From positions 1 to 34,604 of the forward strand of contig JAJRSX010000190.1 in assembly GCA_024278555.1 (NCBI GenBank): a stretch of DNA of 34,604 bases, written 5' to 3'. Numbering within the stretch: the first letter of the stretch is position 1; every line of letters begins with the position of its first letter. Below the pieces are notes generated by a model, which saw only the letters and a list, made by a program, of their open reading frames with translations, was not told where the DNA came from and ran no database searches. This DNA is from a bacterium. Its GTDB lineage: Bacteria; CG2-30-53-67; CG2-30-70-394. The position numbers and the translations under genes were made by a program. This document shows, in pieces, positions 1-6,446 of this stretch.

Positions 1-230
1 GCTCAGACCGGGAGAGCCGACGAAACCCGCCACCGAAGACAGGTTGATAATGGAGCCGCCTTGGCCGCAAATCCCTCCGGGCATCATCGCCCTGATCGCA
101 TGCTTCGCACCCAAAAAGACCCCGTCTACGTTGACGGCTTGCAGCCCCCGCCACTGCTCGATGCTGGTTTCGACTATCGGCTTCATGAACTCCACGCCGG
201 CATTGTTGACCAGCACGTGCAGACCGCCGA
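1..230 (-). pseudogene. Short-chain dehydrogenase/reductase (SDR) fragment
   Basis: Read on the minus strand, positions 230 down to 1 translate without a stop into an unmistakable SDR core. It contains GLHVLVNNAG (the NNAG motif after beta-4), VNVDGVFLGAKHAIRAM (helix alpha-5 region) and GGSIINLSSVAGFVGSPG (beta-5 with the catalytic Ser region). SDRs are NAD(P)-dependent oxidoreductases of about 250 residues. Only about 75 residues are here: the active-site YxxxK half runs off the window edge, and the Rossmann GxxxGxG half upstream is missing because the sequence changes into an epimerase gene on the other strand. The family is clear; substrate and function cannot be told. It is a broken or chimeric fragment, not a working gene in this window. 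Confidence 0.85.
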
Positions 231-1134
231 GACGCTCCGACGCTTGGAGCCGGTCTGCATCGACCAGCGGCCCGACTGGGTGGTGGTGGTGGGCGACGTG
301 AACTCCACCATCGCCTGCGCCCTGGTGGCCACCAAACTCGGCGTCCGGGTCGCCCATGTGGAGGCGGGGCTGCGCTCCTTCGACCGTACCATGCCCGAGG
401 AGATCAACCGGGTCCTCACCGACCGGATCAGCGACCTGCTGTTCACCACCGAGCCGGCGGGGAACACCAACCTCGCCGCCGAGGGGGTGGAGCCTGCCCG
501 GGTCCGCTTCGTGGGCAACGTGATGATCGACACCCTCCTGGCCCACCGGCAGCGGGCCTCGTGCTCCACCCTCCTCGACCGCCTCGCCCTTACCGGAGCA
601 GACGGGCCGCGGCCGTACGGCGTCGTCACCCTCCACCGGCCGGCGAACGTCGATACCGAGGAGAGCCTCGGTGGAATCCTCGGAACGCTCGCCGAGGTGG
701 CCGAGGCACTGCCCCTCGTCTTCCCGGTCCACCCGCGCACCGCCAAGCAGATCGACCGCTTCGGCCTGAGCCGGCTCTTTGCCGCCGCCGGCGCCCTGCC
801 CGGCGAGGCAGAGGCGGGGCTCTTCACCATTGAGCCCCAGGGCTACCTCGACTTCCTCGACCTGATGGCCAACAGCCGCATCGTCCTCACCGACTCCGGC
901 GGCCTGCAGGAGGAGACCACCGTCCTCGGGGTCCCCTGCGTCACCATGCGCGACAACACCGAGCGGCCGGTCACCTGCGACCAGGGGACCAACACCCTGG
1001 CCGGGACCGACCCGGCGGCGATCCTCGCCGCCGCCCGCGCCACCCTCGCCGACCCGCCCACCGGGCGGATCCCGGAGCTGTGGGACGGCCATGCGAGCGA
1101 GCGGATCGTGGACGCTTTGGTGACGGCCGCCTGA
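61..1134 (+). CDS. wecB: UDP-N-acetylglucosamine 2-epimerase, 5'-truncated
   Basis: The enzyme interconverts UDP-GlcNAc and UDP-ManNAc for surface polysaccharide synthesis. Recognisable similarity starts only near 229 (QTAETLRRLEP) and runs to the stop at 1134. It includes PDWVVVVGDVNST, HVEAGLRSFDRTMPEEINR, FVGNVMIDTLL, TLHRPANVD, FPVHPRT, LTDSGGLQEE and MRDNTERP, all typical of the WecB/MnaA fold. About 70 N-terminal residues, including the usual FGTRPE start motif, are absent. The open frame does extend upstream to a TTG at 61, but residues encoded by 61-228 are the antisense of a dehydrogenase fragment and are not epimerase sequence, so that start is not credible. No ribosome binding site is seen. 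As it stands the protein lacks part of its N-terminal Rossmann domain and is probably non-functional, unless the junction is an assembly error. Family assignment is confident. Confidence 0.85.
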   Translation: MAANPSGHHRPDRMLRTQKDPVYVDGLQPPPLLDAGFDYRLHELHAGIVDQHVQTAETLRRLEPVCIDQRPDWVVVVGDVNSTIACALVATKLGVRVAHVEAGLRSFDRTMPEEINRVLTDRISDLLFTTEPAGNTNLAAEGVEPARVRFVGNVMIDTLLAHRQRASCSTLLDRLALTGADGPRPYGVVTLHRPANVDTEESLGGILGTLAEVAEALPLVFPVHPRTAKQIDRFGLSRLFAAAGALPGEAEAGLFTIEPQGYLDFLDLMANSRIVLTDSGGLQEETTVLGVPCVTMRDNTERPVTCDQGTNTLAGTDPAAILAAARATLADPPTGRIPELWDGHASERIVDALVTAA

Positions 1135-1136
1135 TG

Positions 1137-1309
1137 GACGCATTGGGGTCAGACGCATTGGGGTCAGGTCTTGCTTTGCAACAGACGCATTGGGGTCAGG
1201 TCTTGCTTTGCAACATTTCTCAAATGTTGCAAAGCAAGACCTGACCCCAATGCGTCTGCTGACCCCAATGCGTCTGTGCTGACCCCAATGCGTCTGACCC
1301 CAATGCGTC
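1137..1309. repeat. 37-bp perfect inverted repeat flanked by 15-bp repeat units
   Basis: Three copies of GACGCATTGGGGTCA lie at 1137-1151, 1152-1166 and 1184-1198. Four copies in the opposite orientation (TGACCCCAATGCGTC) lie at 1242-1256, 1260-1274, 1280-1294 and 1295-1309. In the centre, 1182-1218 and 1222-1258 are perfect reverse complements (37 bp) around a CTC loop, with GGTCTTGCTTTGCAACATTT as the inner arm. The inner phrase also occurs shortened at 1167-1183. From memory, GGGGTCAGGTCTTG-type ends are often found beside REP-associated tyrosine transposases; that link is recall, not something shown here. The element starts 2 bp after the epimerase stop. It could form a long cruciform or act as a bidirectional terminator-like hairpin, though it has no U tract. 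Confidence 0.9.
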
Positions 1310-1333
1310 GCGGCGGGCCTTCAGCCCCAATCC

Positions 1334-1774
1334 CTACGCCGGGACCACCAGCACCGGGCACGGGGGGTGGTGGAAGAGGGCGGCGGCGGTGGAGCCGCCG
1401 CATAGCTTGCGGCCCGCCTTCTCCTCCGCCGCTTGGCCCACCACGATCATCGCCGCCCCCTCGTCGTGGGCGGTGGTGAGGATCGCCGATACCGGGGTGC
1501 CGAGGCGAAGCTCCACCCGCGCCGGGATCCCGTGGCGACGCGCCTCCTCCATCAGCGCCTCCAGCTTGCGCCCCGCCTCCGCCTCCATCTCGTGTTGCAG
1601 GGTCTCCAGGGGGACCTTGGTGACGAAGAAGCCGGGGAGGTGCTTCAGGTCGAGGACCACGTGCAGGAGGAGCAGGTGGGCGCCGACCGGCAGCGCCAGA
1701 GCGACCGCGCGCTGGAAGGCGGCCTCACTGCTGGACGAAAAATCGGTGGCGACGAGCCAAAGGGGGGTGGGCAT
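1334..1774 (-). CDS. Universal stress protein (UspA family)
   Basis: The 146-residue protein is the usual length for a single-domain Usp. The N-terminus MPTPLWLVATDFSSSSEAAFQRA matches the Usp beta-1/alpha-1 pattern with its conserved Asp. The C-terminal half has AAMIVVGQAAEEKAGRKLCGGSTAAALFHHPPCPVLVVP. This corresponds to the ATP-binding G-2x-G-9x-G(S/T) motif followed by CPVLVV, though the spacing of the first glycines is altered. Usp proteins are cytoplasmic dimers that bind ATP in some subfamilies and help survival under stress; the ligand here is unknown. The ATG at 1774 was chosen because an AGGAGG (1783-1788, minus strand) precedes it. The longer open frame upstream to 1867 reads through a REP repeat. 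The gene stands alone between two repeat elements. Confidence 0.85.
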   Translation of the reverse strand: MPTPLWLVATDFSSSSEAAFQRAVALALPVGAHLLLLHVVLDLKHLPGFFVTKVPLETLQHEMEAEAGRKLEALMEEARRHGIPARVELRLGTPVSAILTTAHDEGAAMIVVGQAAEEKAGRKLCGGSTAAALFHHPPCPVLVVPA

Positions 1775-1792
1775 GGGGGGGCCTCCTGGGTG

Positions 1793-1904
1793 CAGCTTAT
1801 CAGGTTGCACCCACGATCCGGGGCCTCCGGCATCGGCCGGCCCTTCGGGCCGGGATCGGGGGTACAACCCCCTCCTACCCGGGGTGGTGCCGGTCTGCGG
1901 CCAG
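1793..1904 (-). repeat. REPIN copy A (paired GTAG palindromes) with conserved flank
   Basis: 1854-1878 is a REP-like palindrome on the minus strand, GTAGGAGGGGGTTGTACCCC followed by CGATC. 1793-1819 is a decayed partner in the opposite orientation (GGTTGCACCCACGATCC). They are joined by a spacer with a CCGGCCC/GGGCCGG hairpin. The flank to 1904 (GCTGGCCGCAGACCGGCACC on the minus strand) and further similarity to about 1990 match the copy at 9566-9730. The repeat lies just upstream of the universal stress gene and ends within the 219-bp gap to the DUF3187 gene. Confidence 0.85.
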
Positions 1905-1992
1905 CGATGATCTCTTCGTGGCGCCTTCTACTTTCTACTTTTTCTCCATCGGCGTCCCATCAGCCCACAGGGCTGTCCTTCCCCTAGCTTGC

Positions 1993-2943
1993 TCAGCGTG
2001 TCCCCCACCGCACCGCCAGATGCACGCTGAAGTCCGGCGTCGTCTTGTGGGTCATGTCCTCGACGAAGGCGAGCTCGAGGTCGGTGGTGTCGGAGAGGGG
2101 GTGGGCGGCGCCGATCCGCAGCTCCACCGCCGGCCGGTCGAGGACTGCGACGCCCGTGTGGTACGGGCTGGTCTGGCCGGCGAGGGCGACCGACAGGGGA
2201 AGGGTGGGGAGGTAGCGCCACGCCACGTGGATCAGGCCGGTGGCGAAGGGGCGGGTGTGGACCGCGGAGACGCCGGTGGGGACGACGACGCCGAGGTGCA
2301 GCGCCGTCTCCCATACCCCGCGCTCTGCCTCCGCCACCGCCCCCGCGGAGAGGTCCCAGCCGCCGCTGCCGCGCGGGCCGAGGCGACCCCCGGCGGTGGG
2401 CGCCTTCACCCCGAAGCGGAGCGCGAAGCGGCGTGCGTCGCCGGGGAGGGCCAGCCAGGTGAGGGTGGCGGCGGCGTCGCCCAGGCCGTAGCTCGCTGCC
2501 TCTTCATCCAGGAGGGTGCGGCCCGCCACCCGCAGGCGGTAGCGGTGGCGGTTCGACGGGGCGGTGGGGCGGCCGCCGTCCGGGAGGTGAAAGGTGCGGT
2601 GCCAGTCGTTGATGAAGTCGTCGAGCACCCCACCGCTCGTCTCGATCAATGGCAGCGACCCGTCCACCGCCCAGCGCGGTCCGAGGCGGCGGCCGAGGTG
2701 GAGGGCGATGCGGGCGAGCTCCACGTCCACCACCGTCTCACGTGCCTGTGGGTCCTCCACCTGAAAGATGGAGGCGTAGTCGAGGGTGATCGCGGTGCGC
2801 CAGCCAGCCGGCGGCGCAGCGGGCAGGGGCGGCGGGCTGTAGAAGGCGAGGAGGGGTGGGTAGAGGTTGCGGGTGAGGAGCGGCGCCGCAATTACCGGAG
2901 ACGCAACGGCGGTGATGAGGAGAGCGAAGAGGGCGCGGCGCAT
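1993..2943 (-). CDS. DUF3187 family outer-membrane protein
   Basis: The 316-residue protein has a clear Sec signal peptide (MRRALFALLITAVASPVIAA, with Ala-x-Ala cleavage) followed by PLLTRNLYPPLLAFYSPPPLP. This N-terminal RN-x-P motif is the one I associate with DUF3187. The rest alternates short amphipathic strands with glycine/aspartate turns (for example AITLDYASIF, RWAVDGSLPL, YRLRVAGRTLL, WETALHLGVVVPTG) and ends with an aromatic residue close to the C-terminus (VHLAVRWGTR). That pattern fits an outer-membrane beta-barrel. No function is established that I can name. The ATG at 2943 is set by the signal peptide; the upstream Shine-Dalgarno is weak. It is divergent from cysM with 67 bp between the starts, so the two may share a promoter region, in which I see no convincing -10 box. 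Confidence 0.75.
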   Translation of the reverse strand: MRRALFALLITAVASPVIAAPLLTRNLYPPLLAFYSPPPLPAAPPAGWRTAITLDYASIFQVEDPQARETVVDVELARIALHLGRRLGPRWAVDGSLPLIETSGGVLDDFINDWHRTFHLPDGGRPTAPSNRHRYRLRVAGRTLLDEEAASYGLGDAAATLTWLALPGDARRFALRFGVKAPTAGGRLGPRGSGGWDLSAGAVAEAERGVWETALHLGVVVPTGVSAVHTRPFATGLIHVAWRYLPTLPLSVALAGQTSPYHTGVAVLDRPAVELRIGAAHPLSDTTDLELAFVEDMTHKTTPDFSVHLAVRWGTR

Positions 2944-3010
2944 GGTTGGTTCCCGGTGGGACGGCGGGGAGGGTAGTCTCTCGCCTCCCTTCCTGCACCC
3001 GGAGACCGCC

Positions 3011-3907
3011 ATGGCGACCCTCGAAGAGCTGATCGGCAACACCCCTCTCCTCGACCTCTCCCCCCTCCTCCCCGAAGCGGTGGCCGGCCGGGTGGAGCTG
3101 CACGCGAAGGTGGAGGGGAACAACCCGGGCGGCTCCGTGAAGGATCGCGCGGCCCTGTCGATGATCCAGGGGGCGGAGGCGCGCGGCGAGATCCGCCCCG
3201 GCGACCGGATCATCGAGGCGACCTCGGGAAACACCGGCATCGCCCTGGCGATGATCGCCGCCGCCCGCGGCTACCGGATGACCCTGGTGATGCCCGACAC
3301 CATGACCGTGGAGCGGCGCATGGCCATGGCCGCCTACGGTGCCCACTTCGTCCTCACCCCCGGGGAGCAGGCGATGGAGGGGGCGATCGACAAGGCGCGC
3401 GAGCTGGTCGCCGCGGGCGAGGGGGTGGAACTCGACCAGTTCGCCAACGACGACAACTGGCTCGCCCACTACCGCACCACCGGCCCGGAGATCTGGGAGC
3501 AGACGCGGGGCCGTATCACCCACTTCGTCTCCGCCATGGGGACCACCGGCACCATCATGGGCAACGCACGCTACCTGAAGGAGCAAAACCCCGCAGCGGT
3601 GGTGGTGGGGTTGCAGCCGGACGCCGGGAGCCAGATCCCCGGCATCCGTCGCTGGCCCGCTGAATACCTCCCGAAGATCTTTGATGCCCACTGGGTCGAT
3701 CAGACCCTAGACGTGTCGCGCGCCGAGGCGGTGGCGATGACCCGGCGGCTCGCCCGGGACCACGGGGTGCTGGTGGGGATGTCGAGCGGCGGCGCCGTGG
3801 CCGGCGCCCTGCGGGTCGCCGCGGAGCTGGAGGCGGGGGTGGTGGTGACGATTTTGTGTGACCGGGGGGATCGGTATCTGTCCACGGATCTCTTTGTCGA
3901 CGGGTGA
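3011..3907 (+). CDS. cysM: Cysteine synthase B (O-acetylserine sulfhydrylase)
   Basis: This PLP enzyme makes cysteine from O-acetylserine and sulfide or thiosulfate in the cytoplasm. The 298-residue length fits CysM (about 295-305), shorter than many CysK proteins. The PLP lysine is K44 in NNPGGSVKDRAA, followed by the substrate loop EATSGNTGIALA, the phosphate-binding loop SAMGTTGTIMG and the CysM-type stretch IPGIRRWPAEYLPKIF, which separates CysM from CysK. The C-terminal GMSSGGAVAGAL and ILCDRGDRYLST are also typical. ATG at 3011 follows GGAGA by 5 bases. Monocistronic as far as can be seen: the next gene on this strand is over 1 kb away. No S-box or other leader is visible. Confidence 0.95.
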   Translation: MATLEELIGNTPLLDLSPLLPEAVAGRVELHAKVEGNNPGGSVKDRAALSMIQGAEARGEIRPGDRIIEATSGNTGIALAMIAAARGYRMTLVMPDTMTVERRMAMAAYGAHFVLTPGEQAMEGAIDKARELVAAGEGVELDQFANDDNWLAHYRTTGPEIWEQTRGRITHFVSAMGTTGTIMGNARYLKEQNPAAVVVGLQPDAGSQIPGIRRWPAEYLPKIFDAHWVDQTLDVSRAEAVAMTRRLARDHGVLVGMSSGGAVAGALRVAAELEAGVVVTILCDRGDRYLSTDLFVDG

Positions 3908-4006
3908 CGGCGGCGCCATGCACGCCATCTTCGGCTCGGACGCGAAGCCGGGGATCCTCACCGTACGACGAGTACGCCTCCGGTCCCCGGCGAAGAACGC
4001 TACAGG

Positions 4007-4432
4007 TTACGACGCCATCCCCAGCTCTGCGGCTGCCTTTTCGAGTGCCCTGTCGAAGGCGAGGAAATGGAAATCGATCTCGCCACCCAATCGGACCATG
4101 GTTACCTCCGCGGTGGCCAAGTGGACACTGTCGTATCCCCGCAAATCGAAGCGTTCAGCCAGATCCCCCGCGCGGCGGACCGTGTGCTCATCCACCCCGA
4201 GCACGTCCATGCGCTGCCAGTCGCGTTCGAGTTCCTGTTTGAGGGTATTCAGGCGGCGTGGCGTTATCCGGCCCATGCGTCGGGCGCGGGCGAAACCTGC
4301 ACGCGTTTCGGCGTACGTCAGCACATGGGTACAGAGGAGCGCCGCCTCCTGGACGATCCTGCGTACCTGTTCGCTCTCAGGTTCTTGGACGTAGAGCTTC
4401 AGAAACGCCGATGTATTCAGGTAGACGATCAT
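4007..4432 (-). CDS. vapC: PIN-domain toxin (VapC-like), first catalytic Asp replaced by Asn
   Basis: The 141-residue PIN-domain protein is the expected toxin of a VapBC-type pair; active members are Mg-dependent RNases. The fold markers are MIVYLNTSAFLKLYV, THVLTYAETRAGFAR (second acidic residue), RGYDSVHLATAE (third) and FHFLAFDRALEKAA (fourth). The first position is normally Asp in MIVYLDTSA, but here the codon is AAT (Asn6). The other three acidic residues are intact, so the enzyme may be weakened or inactive, or the allele may be tolerated because it is attenuated. The start overlaps the antitoxin stop in the ATGA arrangement (4429-4432), so translation is probably coupled. The next gene downstream, cysM, is convergent. 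Confidence 0.88.
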   Translation of the reverse strand: MIVYLNTSAFLKLYVQEPESEQVRRIVQEAALLCTHVLTYAETRAGFARARRMGRITPRRLNTLKQELERDWQRMDVLGVDEHTVRRAGDLAERFDLRGYDSVHLATAEVTMVRLGGEIDFHFLAFDRALEKAAAELGMAS

Positions 4433-4713
4433 TCCCGCTCAGCCAGAATGAGGTCTGACAGCTTTTTCTGGCCGCGCTTCCAAGGAATCGGGTTACGTGC
4501 TCCTGCTGGTTTGTCGCCAGTGCCTCGACGTACCCAGGATAGTGCCCGTAGCCGTTCGATGGCCGTAGCTTCCGTCTCTTCCGGCGCCGCACTAATCGGC
4601 GTCAACTGGGCGAGGGGTTTTCCACGCGAGGTAACGATCACGATCTCACCTGCCTGCATACGTCGCAGATACGCGGAGAGATGATTCTTTAGCTCTCGTA
4701 CCGAAACTTCCAT
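4429..4713 (-). CDS. vapB: Antitoxin of the Phd/YefM (VapB-like) type
   Basis: The 94-residue protein begins MEVSVRELKNHLSAYLRRMQAGEIVIVTSRGKPLAQLTPI. This is the classic Phd/YefM N-terminal DNA-binding and dimerisation domain (about residues 1-50). The C-terminal part is charged and proline-containing (EETEATAIERLRALSW, then RNPIPWKRGQKKLSDLI) and is the likely toxin-wrapping tail. Such antitoxins neutralise the PIN partner and repress their own operon. The ATG at 4713 is chosen because the domain starts exactly there and an AAAGGG-type Shine-Dalgarno precedes it; the frame continues upstream but encodes low-complexity sequence from a repeat. The stop overlaps the toxin start by ATGA. A 10-bp palindrome lies upstream and could be the operator. 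Confidence 0.87.
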   Translation of the reverse strand: MEVSVRELKNHLSAYLRRMQAGEIVIVTSRGKPLAQLTPISAAPEETEATAIERLRALSWVRRGTGDKPAGARNPIPWKRGQKKLSDLILAERE

Positions 4714-4746
4714 GGCAAGACCCTTTCGTGGCCACTTGCCGTCTAA

Positions 4747-4770
4747 TGTAGCTACACCCATTCCTGTCAA
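4747..4770 (-). promoter_or_regulatory. Candidate vapBC promoter and operator
   Basis: On the minus strand a perfect TTGACA (4765-4770) lies about 50 bp upstream of the antitoxin start. It is followed by the 10-bp perfect palindrome TGTAGCTACA (4747-4756). No good TATAAT lies at the best spacing, so the -10 is uncertain. Autorepression through a palindrome overlapping the promoter is normal for Phd/YefM antitoxins. The assignment rests on position and symmetry only. Confidence 0.4.
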
Positions 4771-4826
4771 CAAGGCATCTGAGTCAGGCGCATCTCCCCT
4801 CCTCTGCTCCCCTTCCCCATTTCCCG

Positions 4827-4844
4827 GGCGGGCGTAAGCCCGCC
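4827..4844 (-). repeat. Short REP-like hairpin
   Basis: GGCGGGC / GCCCGCC form a 7-bp perfect stem around GTAA. Read on the minus strand it is preceded by AGGAG, resembling the GTAGGAG-headed palindromes elsewhere in the window, although the GTAG head is degraded here. Confidence 0.55.
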
Positions 4845-4846
4845 TC

Positions 4847-4907
4847 CTGTTTTCGGCCGATCGCACCTGTGCCCGAATTGGCAGGGGTTCCCGCCGGCCG
4901 AAAACAG
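4847..4907. repeat. 12-bp inverted repeat with 37-nt spacer
   Basis: CTGTTTTCGGCC at 4847-4858 is the exact reverse complement of 4896-4907. The sequences after the arms are also partly shared (GATCGCACCTG versus GATAACACCTG). It lies between the divergent antitoxin and kinase genes, 49 bp before the GTG of the kinase, so it may influence that start. No known binding-site family is recognised. Confidence 0.6.
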
Positions 4908-4955
4908 CCGATAACACCTGTCTCAACTTTTCCACGCCGCACCGATAAGGCGAGG

Positions 4956-6446
4956 GTGCGGATCCTCCTTGCTGAAGACGACAGCGCCACCCGGCGCACC
5001 GTGGAGCACCTCCTCACCACCTGGGGCCACGAAGTGGTCTTGTGTGGCGACGGGGAGGAGGCGTGGGCGCGTTTTCGCGAGGAGGTGCCGAGGCTGCTGC
5101 TGCTCGACTGGGTGATGCCGGGCCTCGACGGTCTCGACGTGTGTCGCAGGGTGCGCGGCCACCCGGCGGGAGGGGCGGCGCAGGTGGTGATGCTCACCGG
5201 CCGCGCCGAGCTCGCCGACGTGGAGCAGGCCCTGGCCGCCGGCGCCGACGATTATCTCACCAAGCCGGTCGATGCCGCGCAGCTCAAGATCCGCCTCCAG
5301 ATTGCCGCCCACCGGTTGCAGCTCCAGACCCTCTTGCAGGAGAGCGAGGCGCGCCAGGGGTGCGTCCTCGACGCCCTGCCGGCGATCGTCTGGGCGGTCA
5401 ACCGGGACGGGGTGGTGAACTATGGCGCCGGTGCGGGGCTGGCGGCCATGGGGCTGACGGCGGCGGACCTCGTGGGGCGTCGTTACGGCGACCTCTTCGG
5501 GGGTTGCCCGGAGATCGTCGCGGTGCACGCCCGGGCCCTGGCCGGCTACGAGGAGGTGGTCGACGGCACCTTTCAGGGACGCAGCGTGGTGGCGCGCCTG
5601 CGCCCCCTCTACGACGGCCTCGGCCGGGTGGAGGGGGCGGTGGGGGTCGCCCAGGACGTCTCGGTGGAGCGGCAGCTCGAGGCGCAGATCACCCAGGCGA
5701 TGAAGATGGAGGTCCTCGGCCAGCTCGTCGCCTCGGTCGCCCACGACTTCAACAACCTTCTCACCGGGATGATGGGCCACATCGAGCTCCTCCAGCTCGA
5801 CGCCGGGGAGGCGCTGCAGGCGGACCTCTCCGGGGTGATGGAGGCGGCCCACCACGGCGCCGAGCTCACCCGGCAGCTCCTCTCCTTCTCCCGCCGGCGC
5901 GAGCCGGGGATGGCGGCGGTGGAGGTGGGTGATCTGTGCGGCCAGGCGGTGCGGCTGGTGCGGCGGATGGTGAAGGGGGAGATCGAGGTGTCGATCCGGG
6001 TGGCCGACGGGGTGCCGAAGGTGTGGGGCGACGCCGAGCAGTTCTATCAGGTGGTGATGAACCTGTGTATCAACGCCCGGGACGCGGTCCTCGCGGCGGC
6101 TGAGGTCGCGGAGCGCCGCGAGGGTCGGATCACCGTCGAGGTGGTGGGCGGTGGGGGAGGCGAAGGAGCGGCACCAGCGGCCGGTGAGGTGGTCATTACC
6201 GTACGCGACAACGGCTGCGGCATGGACGAGGAGACCCGGCGCCACCTCTTCGAGCCCTTCTTTACCACCAAGGGGGAGCGCGGTACCGGTCTCGGCCTCG
6301 CCACCGTGCAGCGGCTGGTGGATCGCCACCACGGTCGCATTGAGGTCGACTCGACGCTGGGGGAGGGGACGACCTTTACCATCTATCTCCCCGCCTTCGT
6401 CCCCGAGGCCGAGGCGGCCGTGGTCGCGGGGGGTGAGGATGGGTGA
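4956..6446 (+). CDS. Response-regulator/PAS/histidine kinase fusion (REC-PAS-HisKA-HATPase)
   Basis: The 496-residue soluble protein has an N-terminal receiver (residues 1-120) with the acidic pocket EDD at 7-9, phospho-acceptor D51 in [10 protein letters not shown] and K103 in DDYLTKP. A PAS-like sensor domain follows (about 130-240). The kinase module has acceptor H263 in [17 protein letters not shown]-box [12 protein letters not shown], and G-boxes DNGCGMDEE and [12 protein letters not shown]. The HDFNN form of the H-box belongs to the NtrB-like/HisKA group seen in REC-first kinases that receive a phosphate before signalling on. The GTG at 4956 is chosen because the receiver starts there (VRILLAEDD) after an AAGG. 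The frame is open upstream but crosses a repeat. It overlaps the next kinase by 8 bases, the head of a four-gene signalling cluster. Confidence 0.85.
   Translation: MRILLAEDDSATRRTVEHLLTTWGHEVVLCGDGEEAWARFREEVPRLLLLDWVMPGLDGLDVCRRVRGHPAGGAAQVVMLTGRAELADVEQALAAGADDYLTKPVDAAQLKIRLQIAAHRLQLQTLLQESEARQGCVLDALPAIVWAVNRDGVVNYGAGAGLAAMGLTAADLVGRRYGDLFGGCPEIVAVHARALAGYEEVVDGTFQGRSVVARLRPLYDGLGRVEGAVGVAQDVSVERQLEAQITQAMKMEVLGQLVASVAHDFNNLLTGMMGHIELLQLDAGEALQADLSGVMEAAHHGAELTRQLLSFSRRREPGMAAVEVGDLCGQAVRLVRRMVKGEIEVSIRVADGVPKVWGDAEQFYQVVMNLCINARDAVLAAAEVAERREGRITVEVVGGGGGEGAAPAAGEVVITVRDNGCGMDEETRRHLFEPFFTTKGERGTGLGLATVQRLVDRHHGRIEVDSTLGEGTTFTIYLPAFVPEAEAAVVAGGEDG

Noticed and set aside
1137-1309. CRISPR array, considered because of the repeated 15-bp units.
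   Set aside because: Units are inverted relative to each other, spacing is 0-17 bp, and there are no unique spacers of constant length or cas genes.
3908-4006. Possible small gene beginning MHAIFGSDAKPG right after cysM.
   Set aside because: The frame continues antisense through the PIN toxin gene and has no Shine-Dalgarno sequence.
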